From Bacteroidota bacterium (lineage in GTDB: Bacteria; Bacteroidota; Ignavibacteria; UBA10030; UBA8401): 64,000 nt of DNA. A program made the position numbers and the translations under genes. The stretch is from assembly GCA_008933835.1 (NCBI GenBank), contig WBUG01000003.1, positions 62,001-126,000 of the forward strand, read 5' to 3'. Each line of letters begins with the position of its first letter. Position 1 is the stretch's first letter. Shown piece by piece: positions 42,697 through 50,720 of the stretch. The notes beneath the pieces are model-generated. The model saw only the letters and a list, made by a program, of their open reading frames with translations, had not been told where the DNA came from and did no database searches.

Positions 42697-43833
42697 TTAT
42701 GCTTCAATTGTGATCCGGTATAATTCTTCCATTCGTCCAGCGAAGTGATGTGAGGTATACCGTTCTACAACGGCCGACCGTCCCCGTTGACCCATGAAGG
42801 TTCTCTGCTCCTCATTGGATAGCAATGTATCAATGAGAACAATTCCTGCTTGCTCGTTCTCCTGCGGGAACACTGCTCCACAGCCAGCCGGTTCTACGAT
42901 TTCTCGGACACCTCCGACATCGGTCGAGACGAACGGCACTCCGGCCGCCATCGCTTCCCACATCACCATCGGCATCCCCTCGCGGTCCGAGGTGAGCAGC
43001 ACGAGATCGAACCCGTTCAGTGAAGCGGCGACATCCGGCACAAAGCCGTGCACCGTGACAGTCTCCTGCAAACCCAGCGACCCGACCATCGTCCGTATCT
43101 CGGTCTCGAGCGGACCGTCTCCGATGAGATGGAACCGTACATCAGAACGCCGTCGGCTCAATCCGTGCGCGATACGCACGGCACGGTCCGGCCGCTTCTC
43201 CCTCCCCATCCGCATCACTGCCGCGACGTGGAACTGAACCGAATTCTTTCCGTGCCGTATGACGACGTTCCGATCGGACGCCGGGCGATGATCGACATCG
43301 CACCCGTTATAGTAAACATGCATCGGAGGGAGAAGCGGTGCTTCGTCCCTCAATCTCGTTCGTGCCTGTTCGGAGGGGACCAACACTCCTGCATAGGACC
43401 GTAGCAATGCGATGAGACCGTACATGAGCCGATAGGCCCATTCTTCCGCCGTGGTGTAGTATTCCCGGTTCCGGATGAAACTCCCGTGGTAGTTCCAAAG
43501 TGCGGGGATACGAAGGACGATGTTCAGAACGCCGATGATGACGAACGGTTTCATCATGTGCACATGCAGCACGTCCGGACGGACGGAACGCACTATCCTG
43601 TACACATCCAGCGTCGCCCGGAACGGCCAACGTTCCTTCAAAGATGGAACGACGCGCATTTCGACCCCGAGTGCAGCGAGTTCACGCTCCACATCGGCCC
43701 CTCCCTGGAACACGATGATGTGTTCGTACCGCTCCCGGTCCATCGTCCGCGCCAGCATGCTCAGATGTGCGAACACACCGTCGCTGTTGCCGGTGATGAG
43801 GTTAACGATATGACAGATGCGCAGCGTTGTCAC
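42697..43833 (-). CDS. GT4-family glycosyltransferase
   Basis: A 378-residue GT-B transferase. Seen: LRICHIVNLITGNSDGVFAHLSML, DVLHVHMMKPFVIIGVLN near 95-112, HVAAVMRMGREKRPDRAVRIA near 208-228, and VLLTSDREGMPMVMWEAMAAG with the EGxxxxxxEAM motif typical of GT4. Start is GTG at 43833, overlapping the preceding stop as GTGA. The reading frame continues upstream, but only into the coding region of the previous gene. The last ~60 codons are poorer in GC than the rest, so the right edge of the AT-rich insert lies inside this gene. Confidence 0.88.
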   Translation of the reverse strand: MTTLRICHIVNLITGNSDGVFAHLSMLARTMDRERYEHIIVFQGGADVERELAALGVEMRVVPSLKERWPFRATLDVYRIVRSVRPDVLHVHMMKPFVIIGVLNIVLRIPALWNYHGSFIRNREYYTTAEEWAYRLMYGLIALLRSYAGVLVPSEQARTRLRDEAPLLPPMHVYYNGCDVDHRPASDRNVVIRHGKNSVQFHVAAVMRMGREKRPDRAVRIAHGLSRRRSDVRFHLIGDGPLETEIRTMVGSLGLQETVTVHGFVPDVAASLNGFDLVLLTSDREGMPMVMWEAMAAGVPFVSTDVGGVREIVEPAGCGAVFPQENEQAGIVLIDTLLSNEEQRTFMGQRGRSAVVERYTSHHFAGRMEELYRITIEA

Positions 43834-44894
43834 GATACCGTGTCCGTTCCGGTGTACAGCGATAGATACCTCCGGACGGCCGACGGCCAGTCCATCGCTG
43901 CCGCCGCTTCTGCCGCTCCTCGGGAGAGCCGCTCCAGCAGGGAGCGGTCTGCATGCAGCCGGAGAATTGCTGAGGTGTATGCATCGGCGTCGCCGGCCGG
44001 CACCACGAAGCCGTTCACCCCATCCTGAATGTACTCCGAAATTCCGATGTTCGGATTGACGATGGGCACGACCCCGGCTGCCATGCATTCGGCCGTGAAG
44101 ATCGAGAATGTCTCGGTCATCGCTCCGTTCACGACGACGTGCTGTTCTTTGAGGAATGATGCCAGTGCTTCCGCTTCCATCGGGGGCACGGTTCGGAACA
44201 ATGCTTCCTCTTCGTGCAGTTCCCCGCCGATACGGGTGACGATGATACCCGTTGCCCCGCTGAGCCGCAGTGCGGCCGCTATCCCGTGGCCGGTATCATG
44301 CACAAACGATGGCCGTTTCATCATCACCACGTGCAGCGGACCACCGGTGTATCGCCTTCCGGACACTCCTTTGATGCGGTCGTCCACGCCGTGCGAGATG
44401 ACCGTTGAACGGCTCGAAACGCCGGGATACCGTCTCTGCAGCGACGTGAGCTGTCCGCCGCTCACCGCGACGATGCGGTCGCAATGTCTCATCATCAATC
44501 TCTCCAGCCATCGGTCCTTCCATCCGCCGTTCACCCCCGATTCCGTTTCGGCGACAGCGTCGCCGTGGACGGTCGCGATGACCCGTCCGGAAAGAACGAA
44601 CCGGAGCAGCAGGAGCGGTATGATGAACCGCTCCGCCGTGACGATATGGACGATGTCCGGGCGCTCCCGCATCATCCGAATCAGCAACGGAAGGATCCCG
44701 AGACGGTGTACGCTCTCGGTCACCGTCTCGCTTCCGAACAGCCTCTGATAGAGACCGCCGGCTCGATAAAAGTAGTCAAAGAATGTAACATCATGCTCTG
44801 TGCTCCGCAATTCGTTGAAGAGCCGCTTTGCGAACTTCTCCGGACCGGTAAGCCGTTCCGACGGTTGGAACCGTCCCACCAGCACGATGCGCAT
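43830..44894 (-). CDS. GT4-family glycosyltransferase
   Basis: A 354-residue GT-B transferase. Seen: MRIVLVGRFQPSERLTGPEKFAKRLF at the start (Gly-Pro loop near residue 16), DIVHIVTAERFIIPLLLL near 82-99, DRIVAVSGGQLTSLQRRYPG, and TETFSIFTAECMAAGVVPIVNPNIG near 275-299, an ExxxxxxxE variant. The start at 44894 is 2 bases past the flippase stop, and its N-terminus agrees with the family. GC content is normal for this genome. It is part of the flippase/glycosyltransferase unit. Confidence 0.87.
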   Translation of the reverse strand: MRIVLVGRFQPSERLTGPEKFAKRLFNELRSTEHDVTFFDYFYRAGGLYQRLFGSETVTESVHRLGILPLLIRMMRERPDIVHIVTAERFIIPLLLLRFVLSGRVIATVHGDAVAETESGVNGGWKDRWLERLMMRHCDRIVAVSGGQLTSLQRRYPGVSSRSTVISHGVDDRIKGVSGRRYTGGPLHVVMMKRPSFVHDTGHGIAAALRLSGATGIIVTRIGGELHEEEALFRTVPPMEAEALASFLKEQHVVVNGAMTETFSIFTAECMAAGVVPIVNPNIGISEYIQDGVNGFVVPAGDADAYTSAILRLHADRSLLERLSRGAAEAAAAMDWPSAVRRYLSLYTGTDTVS

Positions 44895-44896
44895 CG

Positions 44897-46198
44897 TCAG
44901 GACCCTCCCGCGACGGTGCCGGTCGACCGTCTGCGGCCGGTACGGAATTTCGATGAGCGATACATGACGGCGCTGTGTGAGAGGAGCAATGCGTACTCCG
45001 TGATAATGGTCGCCACGGCCGCTCCCGCGATGCCGGCGGCCGGGATGAGCAGGAGATTCGCGGCGATGTTCACCAGGAATGCTCCGATGGTCGTGAACAT
45101 GACGGACCGTTCCGACCGCACCGAATTCAACGCGACGCCGGTCAGGTTGTTTAAAAACACCCCCGGCACGGCGAACAGAAGGAGCGCCGTCACGGATGAG
45201 GCCGATGCGTACGGTTCGCCGTACACCGTACGGATGAACCACCCGCTTCCCCACCAGAGCGCCGACATCGAAATGGCCGCCGCAGCGGTCAGCATGAGCG
45301 CCGGCCTGGTGACGTCAGCGTAGCGGAGCACGCCATCGTTCGCATACGTTCGCGAGAGCCGCGTGAACAGCGGGACCAACACCGCTCCGGTCATGACCTG
45401 CGGTATCTTGTACACGGTATAGGCGATGGCGTAGGATGAGACTGATGCGGCGTCCAGAAGATGACGGACGATGAGGATGTCCATCTTGTCGTACATCCAG
45501 ACGAAGACCAGTCCGATCCCCATGGGCACGGAGGAGGACAGAATCTCCCGTTCCATGCTCCGCTCGGAACCGGTCGGGAGCACGATACCGGCACCACGAA
45601 TTGCCTGCCAGAGCATTCCGATCTGAAGGAGCACCCCTGCCCCGAACCCGGACAACACAATACCGGCGCCGGCTCCGTTGGCATAGGCCCACATCGCCAG
45701 AAGGACCGACACGATGCGTCCGACCGCCAATGCGAGGAACGATTCACGGTACCGCGACATTCCGTACAGGAGCCGGCCGAGCAATTGACCGACACCGGCG
45801 CCAAAGAGCATCAACGCCGCGACGCCACCCGGGACCGGTGCGGTGTTGCCGGATCCTGCCATGTAGAGAACGAACACACCCCCGAACGGAACGAGTGACC
45901 AGGCACGGATGCTGAGTCCGCTCCGGACTCGTGCGGTGAATCCGTTCCCGGGGTGCGCCGCCTCACGCTGGAAATAGACCGCCAGTCCTCCTTCGGTGAC
46001 CGCATGGATGATGTTTGCGGCGACCATGGCCGCGGCGATATCGCCGAAGATCTCCCGGCCACTGCTGCGCGCCAGCATTACGTTCAGCAGGAAGTACGCA
46101 CCGCTCTCGATGACGGCAGCCATCAGTGGATACCTCCCGTCCGCGAGCATGCTTCTCAGGCCGTTCCGGTGGGGCGGTATGTCGGAGGCGCTGATCAT
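44897..46198 (-). CDS. Polysaccharide flippase (MOP/Wzx-like)
   Basis: A 433-residue inner-membrane protein with 12 or more predicted transmembrane helices. Seen: LMAAVIESGAYFLLNVMLARSSG near 25-47, with the ARxxGxxxFG start typical of Wzx/RfbX proteins, MYDKMDILIVRHLLDAASVSSYAIAY near 234-259 (the strongest family segment), and LLIPAAGIAGAAVATIITEY near the end. It moves lipid-linked oligosaccharide to the periplasmic face. It is first in the polysaccharide cluster, followed by three glycosyltransferases with gaps or overlaps of a few bases. The polymerase Wzy is not visible, unless the GT-C protein takes an equivalent role. Confidence 0.87.
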   Translation of the reverse strand: MISASDIPPHRNGLRSMLADGRYPLMAAVIESGAYFLLNVMLARSSGREIFGDIAAAMVAANIIHAVTEGGLAVYFQREAAHPGNGFTARVRSGLSIRAWSLVPFGGVFVLYMAGSGNTAPVPGGVAALMLFGAGVGQLLGRLLYGMSRYRESFLALAVGRIVSVLLAMWAYANGAGAGIVLSGFGAGVLLQIGMLWQAIRGAGIVLPTGSERSMEREILSSSVPMGIGLVFVWMYDKMDILIVRHLLDAASVSSYAIAYTVYKIPQVMTGAVLVPLFTRLSRTYANDGVLRYADVTRPALMLTAAAAISMSALWWGSGWFIRTVYGEPYASASSVTALLLFAVPGVFLNNLTGVALNSVRSERSVMFTTIGAFLVNIAANLLLIPAAGIAGAAVATIITEYALLLSHSAVMYRSSKFRTGRRRSTGTVAGGS

Positions 46199-46251
46199 GG
46201 TGTCGACACCGGTCCGTGTTCTCCGTTCCGTCCCGTCTCGGACCCTCTAAA

Positions 46252-46290
46252 GCCACAAGCCTCTGATGCACGGAGCACCAAAGGCTTGGC
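46252..46290 (-). terminator. Long hairpin after the EF-G-like gene
   Basis: On the minus strand GCC.AAGCCT, TGGTGC, a 5-base loop, GCATCA and AGGCTT.GGC form about 15 pairs with a small internal loop, followed by TTTAG. It lies 42 bases after the stop of the EF-G-like gene. The short T-run makes it a moderate terminator. Confidence 0.52.
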
Positions 46291-46331
46291 GTAGACGGGG
46301 GAACGGAAATGCACGCGGAACCGCGGGATGG

Positions 46332-48443
46332 TCACTCTTCCCCGTGTTTCGTCTTTTCGAACTCCGCGATGATCTTCTCGGCGACCTCGCGCGGCACCTC
46401 GTCGTAGTGCGAGAAGCGCTGACGGTGGATCCCGCGGCCCTGCGTCATGGAGCGCAGCGTCGTGGAGTACCGGTACAGTTCCTTCAGCGGAACCGTCGCC
46501 TTGATGATCTGATGCAGTCCGTCGGAATCCATCCCCGCGATCTTGCCGCGGCGGCTGCTGAGGTCCCCCATCACGTCCCCCATGTGGTCCTCGGGGACGG
46601 TGACGCTCACCTCGAAGATGGGCTCCAGCAGGATGGGCTTCGCCTCCTTGAACCCCTTCTTGAACGCCTGAATGGCCGCCATCTTGAACGACATTTCGTC
46701 CGAATCGACGTCATGGTACGAACCGTCGAACAGGCTCACCTTCACGTCCACCACCTGGTATCCGGCCACCACGCCGTGCTCCATCGCCTCCACCACCCCC
46801 TTCTCCACCGCGGGCACGAACCGACCCGGCACCACGCCGCCGACGATGGCGTCCTCGAACTCGAAACCGGAGCCGCGCTGGCGCGGTTCGATCTTCAGGT
46901 GCACGTGGCCGTACTGGCCTCGTCCGCCGGACTGCTTCTTATGTTTGTACTCCGCGTCCGCCGCGATCCCTTTGATGGTCTCGCGGAACGGGATGCGGGG
47001 CTCGATGAGGTCCACCTCCACGCCGAACTTCTCCTTCAGGCGCTTGGTGATGATGGTCAGGTGCAGCTCGCCCTGACCGGAAACGACCGTCTGTTTGATC
47101 TCGGGATCGTACTTGTACACGAACGTCGGGTCCTCTTCGTGCAGGGTGTGCAGACCGCTGCCGACCTTGTCCTCGTCCCCTTTGGACTTCGAGACGAGCG
47201 CCACGGTGATGACCGGTTCGGGGAATTCGATGGGGGTGTAGATGACCGGGAAGGTGCGGGCGCTGAGGGTGTTGTTGGTGTGGGTGTCCTTCAGTTTCAC
47301 CACGGCGCCGATGTCGCCGGCGTGGAGCTTCACCGCCTCTCGGCGTTCCTTGCCGCTCATCACGAACACCTGGCCGAGCCGCTCCCCCTTGTTGTTCGCC
47401 TCGTTGAGGAGGTCGAGCCCCGCCTGCACCGTACCGGTGTAGATCTTGAAGAACGAGAGCTCGCCGACGTGCGATTCGGAGACGGTCTTGAAGACGAAGA
47501 GCGACGTGTCGTTCTTGTCGGACACGGAGACTTCGATCTGCTGCTTGGTGTTGGCGTCCGTCGCCGGCACCTTCACCAGCTCGTTCGGCGGCGGGCAGTA
47601 GGCGGCGATGAACTCCAGCACGTTGAGCACCCCCACGTTCGCGGCGCCGCCGGAGGCGAAGACGGGATAGATCTTCCGCTCCACGAGACCGGCGTGCAGT
47701 CCCTTGCGCACCTCTTCGTCGCTCAGCGTGCCGTTGGCGAAGAACTTGTCGAGCATCGCCTCGTCCGATTCCGCGATCTTCTCGATGAGCTCCTCGTGCA
47801 GCTGCGTCGCCTTCTCCTTCAGCTCCGCCGGCACCTCGTCCTCGGTGTACTTGCCGTTGCCGCCGGTCTGGAACGTGAGCATCTTCATCCGCAGCACGTC
47901 GACCACCGCGTTGGCCCCCTGCCCCTGTCGCACCGGGAAGGTGATGATGACGGCGTCGTTGCTGCAGCGCTCCTTGATGGAGACGACGACGGCGTCGAAG
48001 TCGCTCTTGTCCGCGTCGAACTTCGTCACGACGAACATGGAGGGAAGACCGTACTCCTTCACGTAGCTCCAGACGATCTCGGTGCCGACCTCGACCCCTT
48101 CGAAGCTCTTCACGAAGGTGACGGCGGTGTCCGAGACGCGCAGGGCGGCCTTCACCTCGCCGGTGAAGTCCGTGTATCCGGGCGTGTCCATGATGTTCAT
48201 CTTGATGCCGCCCACATCGGTGACGAGCACCGAGGTGTTGATGGAGATCTTCCGCTCGATCTCGTCCGGATGGTAGTCGGAGACGGTGTTGCCGTCCTCG
48301 ACGCGTCCCTGGCGGTTGACGATGCCGGTCGCATAGAGGGCCGCTTCAGAGAAGGTGGTCTTGCCGGCACCGCCGTGTCCGATGAGGGCGACGGTGCGGA
48401 TGTTGGCGGTGGGATATTCTTTGAGGTTGCTTTGCTGGCTCAC
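46332..48443 (-). CDS. EF-G-like translational GTPase
   Basis: A 703-residue five-domain GTPase of the EF-G family. Seen: G1 GHGGAGKTT at 22-30 (canonical EF-G has AHIDAGKTT), G3 DTPGY at 86-90, G4 TKFD at 140-143 in place of NKxD, and the domain IV/V parts RGQYGHVHLKIEPR, PGRFVPAVEKGV and SRRGKIAGMDSDG. It belongs to the EF-G2/EF-G-like branch, whose role (ribosome recycling, stress or a minor translocase) is not settled. No ribosomal-protein operon is near, also unlike fusA. Start is GTG at 48443 with AAGGAG 5 bases upstream. The unusual G4 motif may weaken guanine specificity. Confidence 0.87.
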   Translation of the reverse strand: MSQQSNLKEYPTANIRTVALIGHGGAGKTTFSEAALYATGIVNRQGRVEDGNTVSDYHPDEIERKISINTSVLVTDVGGIKMNIMDTPGYTDFTGEVKAALRVSDTAVTFVKSFEGVEVGTEIVWSYVKEYGLPSMFVVTKFDADKSDFDAVVVSIKERCSNDAVIITFPVRQGQGANAVVDVLRMKMLTFQTGGNGKYTEDEVPAELKEKATQLHEELIEKIAESDEAMLDKFFANGTLSDEEVRKGLHAGLVERKIYPVFASGGAANVGVLNVLEFIAAYCPPPNELVKVPATDANTKQQIEVSVSDKNDTSLFVFKTVSESHVGELSFFKIYTGTVQAGLDLLNEANNKGERLGQVFVMSGKERREAVKLHAGDIGAVVKLKDTHTNNTLSARTFPVIYTPIEFPEPVITVALVSKSKGDEDKVGSGLHTLHEEDPTFVYKYDPEIKQTVVSGQGELHLTIITKRLKEKFGVEVDLIEPRIPFRETIKGIAADAEYKHKKQSGGRGQYGHVHLKIEPRQRGSGFEFEDAIVGGVVPGRFVPAVEKGVVEAMEHGVVAGYQVVDVKVSLFDGSYHDVDSDEMSFKMAAIQAFKKGFKEAKPILLEPIFEVSVTVPEDHMGDVMGDLSSRRGKIAGMDSDGLHQIIKATVPLKELYRYSTTLRSMTQGRGIHRQRFSHYDEVPREVAEKIIAEFEKTKHGEE

Positions 48444-48495
48444 AGGTACTCCTTATCGATAGTGACGGTGATACACACTGCGAGGAGGACCGAAC

Positions 48496-48518
48496 CCGCC
48501 GCGACGGGGCCGCGGCGG
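48496..48518 (-). other. GC hairpin between DUF948 and EF-G-like genes
   Basis: CCGCCGCG and CGCGGCGG pair perfectly around a 7-base loop, in the 112-base gap. No T-run follows. It could be a weak terminator or message-end protector for the gene before it. Confidence 0.4.
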
Positions 48519-48555
48519 AACGGTACGACCGGGGTGGCAGACTGGGACGGACGGG

Positions 48556-48954
48556 TTACTCGGAGACGCCGCCGCGCGTGATCCGGGTGAGGAACCCGGT
48601 GAACCCGCGGATGATGCCGCCGATGGTGTTCATCACGTCCATGATGGGAGACTCGATGGCGTCCTGCACGCGGCGCTCGAACGCCGCCACGTTGTCCGCG
48701 ACGCTCTTGATGGTATCGACCGAGTCCTTCAGGACCATGAGCTGGTCGTCGAAGTTCTCGACGATGGTCCGGAGCTTGGTGGTGATGACCTCGAGGTTGT
48801 CCAGGGTGGGGAGCGCTTTTGCGGTGACCTGCTTGATGTTGGTGTCGAGCGTGCCGAGCAGCTCCCGCAATTTCGAAAGGACGATGATGAAGTAGATCGC
48901 GAGAGCTGACAGTGAAAGCAGGATGATGACCTGCGCGATGATAAGAACGTCCAC
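48556..48954 (-). CDS. DUF948-like membrane protein
   Basis: A 132-residue protein with one N-terminal transmembrane helix (residues about 4-28, VLIIAQVIILLSLSALAIYFIIV) followed by a long amphipathic and probably coiled region (LRELLGTLDTNIKQVT...VADNVAAFERRVQD) and a hydrophobic tail. This matches small DUF948 proteins, which often sit next to YtxH-domain genes in both Firmicutes and Bacteroidota. The YtxH gene is immediately upstream here (gap 17 bases). Likely an inner-membrane stress or envelope-associated protein; function unknown. Confidence 0.75.
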   Translation of the reverse strand: MDVLIIAQVIILLSLSALAIYFIIVLSKLRELLGTLDTNIKQVTAKALPTLDNLEVITTKLRTIVENFDDQLMVLKDSVDTIKSVADNVAAFERRVQDAIESPIMDVMNTIGGIIRGFTGFLTRITRGGVSE

Positions 48955-48971
48955 GACGTGCTCCTATGGTG

Positions 48972-49328
48972 TTATGAGCGGTGTTTCTCGCCCTTGCCCG
49001 TTTCCGATGCGGTCCCTTTGACCTTGGCGTCGGTCAGGATCTTTTCCGCATCGCCGAGCAGCGACTCGGCCCGCTTCTTCGCTTCGGTGATGAGCCCTTC
49101 GGACTTCCGCTTCCCCTCGTTGATGATGTCGATGGCCTTGTGACGAGCGGCGCTCACATACTCTTCGGCGTTCTCCGCCACTTCTCCCGCCTTCGTCCGG
49201 ATGTCGGCCCGGAGTTCCTTCCCCGGCTTCGGCGCGTAGAGCAGGGCGATAACCGCCCCGATGACGCCGCCGGCAAGGAAGCCGATGAGAAAACTGCTCT
49301 TATTGGTATCGTCGTTGTTGTCTGCCAT
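48972..49328 (-). CDS. YtxH-domain protein
   Basis: A 118-residue protein. It has FLIGFLAGGVIGAVIALLYAPKPGKELRADI at about 13-43, the exact YtxH signature of a Gly-rich membrane helix followed by YAPKxGxELR. A helical, charged tail rich in Lys, Glu and Ala follows. YtxH-type proteins are linked to general stress or envelope stability in other bacteria. The start at 49328 has AGAGGT upstream; the open frame further upstream crosses a strong inverted repeat and is rejected. Cotranscribed with the DUF948-like gene. Confidence 0.85.
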   Translation of the reverse strand: MADNNDDTNKSSFLIGFLAGGVIGAVIALLYAPKPGKELRADIRTKAGEVAENAEEYVSAARHKAIDIINEGKRKSEGLITEAKKRAESLLGDAEKILTDAKVKGTASETGKGEKHRS

Positions 49329-49410
49329 GAGTGACCTCTGCTGGATGAACGTGTTCGTTGGCTCGTGAAAGGTGGACAAAAAATCCCCGAAATGCAAGTA
49401 GAGCCGCGCT

Positions 49411-49458
49411 GTCCCGCGGCGGCCGTCCGTGGTCCGGACGGCCGTCCGGGAGCGGGAC
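49411..49458 (-). terminator. Strong two-level hairpin after the COX24-type gene
   Basis: Outer pair GTCCCGC/GCGGGAC (7) and inner pair GGCCGTCC/GGACGGCC (8), all exact. A rival 16-base perfect palindrome (CCGGACGG CCGTCCGG) overlaps it, so two folds compete. It starts 1 base after the stop of the small gene. A run of six T comes only about 20 bases later on the minus strand, so the terminator role is plausible but not certain. Confidence 0.5.
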
Positions 49459-49459
49459 A

Positions 49460-49555
49460 TCAGCGGTTCTTCTTCTTGTGTCTCATCTTCCGCAGGCGCT
49501 TCTTCCGCTTGTGCGTCGCCATCTTGTGGCGTTTCCGTTTCTTGCCGCTCGGCAT
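49460..49555 (-). CDS. COX24/AURKAIP1-type mini-protein (bS22-like ribosomal protein)
   Basis: A 31-residue, extremely basic protein: it opens MPSGKKRKRHKMATHKRKKR and ends RHKKKNR. This is the C-terminal COX24/AURKAIP1 domain standing alone, as annotated in many Bacteroidota and actinobacteria. The relatives are mitochondrial mS38 and mycobacterial bS22, which bind 16S rRNA near the decoding centre. AAAGGAGGT, a full anti-SD match, lies a few bases before the ATG, as expected of a highly made ribosomal protein. It is a separate small gene between the YtxH and zinc-ribbon/TPR genes. Confidence 0.9.
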   Translation of the reverse strand: MPSGKKRKRHKMATHKRKKRLRKMRHKKKNR

Positions 49556-49574
49556 GCTGACCTCCTTTCGTTGA

Positions 49575-50396
49575 TTAGTGTTGATGGAGTAATTCGAGGG
49601 CGCGCTGCCCTGCTGCTGTGGTACTGTCTCGTTCGGCGCACTTCCGGAGCCACTCCTTCGCCTCGTCCATGGAACCGCTGCTCATCAGGATGACCCCGAG
49701 GTTGTACATCGCCATCTGGTGCTTCGGGTCCTTCTTCAGCGCGCTCTTGATCTCCCGCACCGCCGCGGGGGCGTCTCCGGTCTCGAAATAACAGATGGCC
49801 ATGTCCACCCGTGCGTCGGTGGAACCGGGTTCGAGCGCCAGGTACCGCTTGTACGTCTCGATGGCCCGGGGATAGAACTTCGCGTCATGGAGCATGTTGG
49901 CGAGCCCCAGTGCCGCTTCGGCGTTCTTCGGGTCGGCCGCCAGCGCCGATTCGAACGCCGCGATCCGCCCCATCACTTCGCCGGAAGGGGCCGGTGATGC
50001 GGCAGCACCAGGTCCCGGCGGCTGCGCCGCAGCGCTGTTTCCGGGGACCGGCACCGGACGGTTCTGCATCTCGACCGCGACGACCACTGCGATCAGGAGG
50101 ACGAATCCGGCCGCCACGGTGTACGGGAACGGAAGTTTCTTTTTCGAGCGCCGCTCCGCCCCTTTCGGCGCAAAGGCGGAACGTTCCGCTCTGTCCGCAG
50201 AAGTGAGCGGAACGCCGCAGGCCCGGCAGCGCGTCGCACCGGATGCGGTCCGGACGCCGCAGGACGGACACACCGCCGCCTCCGGTCCTTCGGTGGGAAC
50301 CGGTGCGTCGGTCGCGCGACGGCCGCAGGAGGGGCAGAATCGGTCGGTGGGCTGGAGCGGGGAACCGCAGTGAGCGCATGTCGCCGGTCGGGTCAT
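49575..50396 (-). CDS. Zinc-ribbon, single-pass membrane, TPR protein
   Basis: A 273-residue protein with two zinc ribbons at the N-terminus (CAHCGSPL..CPSCGRR at about 7-26 and CPSCGVR..CRACGVP at about 43-62), a transmembrane helix near 92-108 (TVAAGFVLLIAVVVAVE), a Pro/Ala-rich linker and three or more TPR repeats from about 140 to the end (ALGLANMLHDAKFYPRAIETY, ARVDMAICYFETGDAPAAVR, AMYNLGVILMSSGSMDEAKEW). It probably scaffolds protein complexes, with the ribbons in the cytosol and TPRs outside. No enzyme domain is visible. It shares a minus-strand unit with HU/IHF and SppA upstream. Confidence 0.78.
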   Translation of the reverse strand: MTRPATCAHCGSPLQPTDRFCPSCGRRATDAPVPTEGPEAAVCPSCGVRTASGATRCRACGVPLTSADRAERSAFAPKGAERRSKKKLPFPYTVAAGFVLLIAVVVAVEMQNRPVPVPGNSAAAQPPGPGAAASPAPSGEVMGRIAAFESALAADPKNAEAALGLANMLHDAKFYPRAIETYKRYLALEPGSTDARVDMAICYFETGDAPAAVREIKSALKKDPKHQMAMYNLGVILMSSGSMDEAKEWLRKCAERDSTTAAGQRALELLHQH

Positions 50397-50408
50397 ACAG
50401 CCTTCTCT

Positions 50409-50705
50409 CTATCCGAGTGTCTTCTTCAGGTTCTCGTTCACCACCGCTTTGAGCTCCTTGGAGACCTTGAAGATGGGAACGTAGTGGTCCTCCACCGGCA
50501 CCTGTTCTCCGGTGCGCGGATTCCGTGCCATCCGGCCCTTCCGCTTCTTCACCTTGAAGCTGCCGAACCCGCGGATCTCGATGTTCTTCCCGTCCCGCAG
50601 CGAGGCGATGACGGTCTGGATGAACCCGTCCACCACGGCTTCGGTCTCCACCTTCGTCAGACCGGTCCCCGACGCGATGATATCGACGATGTCGGCTTTT
50701 GTCAC
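50409..50705 (-). CDS. HU/IHF-family DNA-binding protein
   Basis: A 98-residue nucleoid protein. Seen: MTKADIVDIIASGTGLTKVE N-terminal helices, DGKNIEIRGFGSFKVKKRKG near 38-57, and RNPRTGEQVPVEDHYVPIFK near 61-80, with the intercalating Pro in NPRTGE. The longer C-terminal helix is more IHF-like than HU-like. Start is GTG at 50705 with GAGGAG 8 bases before it. It bends DNA and may act as a global organiser. Located 15 bases after the sppA stop and likely cotranscribed with it. Confidence 0.95.
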   Translation of the reverse strand: MTKADIVDIIASGTGLTKVETEAVVDGFIQTVIASLRDGKNIEIRGFGSFKVKKRKGRMARNPRTGEQVPVEDHYVPIFKVSKELKAVVNENLKKTLG

Positions 50706-50720
50706 GGTAGTGCTCCTCTG

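Larger units (their letters stand above)
39200..42850. other. AT-rich insert in the polysaccharide cluster
   Basis: GC falls from about 65% to near 30-45% between roughly 39200 and 42850 and rises again beyond. Sample 60-base counts by eye: 55% at 39121, 40% at 39301, 30% at 40381, 42% at 42601, 57% at 42841 and 65% at 42901. Both edges are inside glycosyltransferase genes, not between genes. No transposase or direct repeat is visible. This fits acquisition of a glycan-synthesis segment by homologous exchange through conserved flanking genes. Confidence 0.8.

Noticed and set aside
39200-42850. Insertion sequence or genomic island with attachment sites
   Set aside because: No transposase, integrase, tRNA edge or flanking direct repeats could be seen. 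The composition shift alone supports exchange but not a mobile element.
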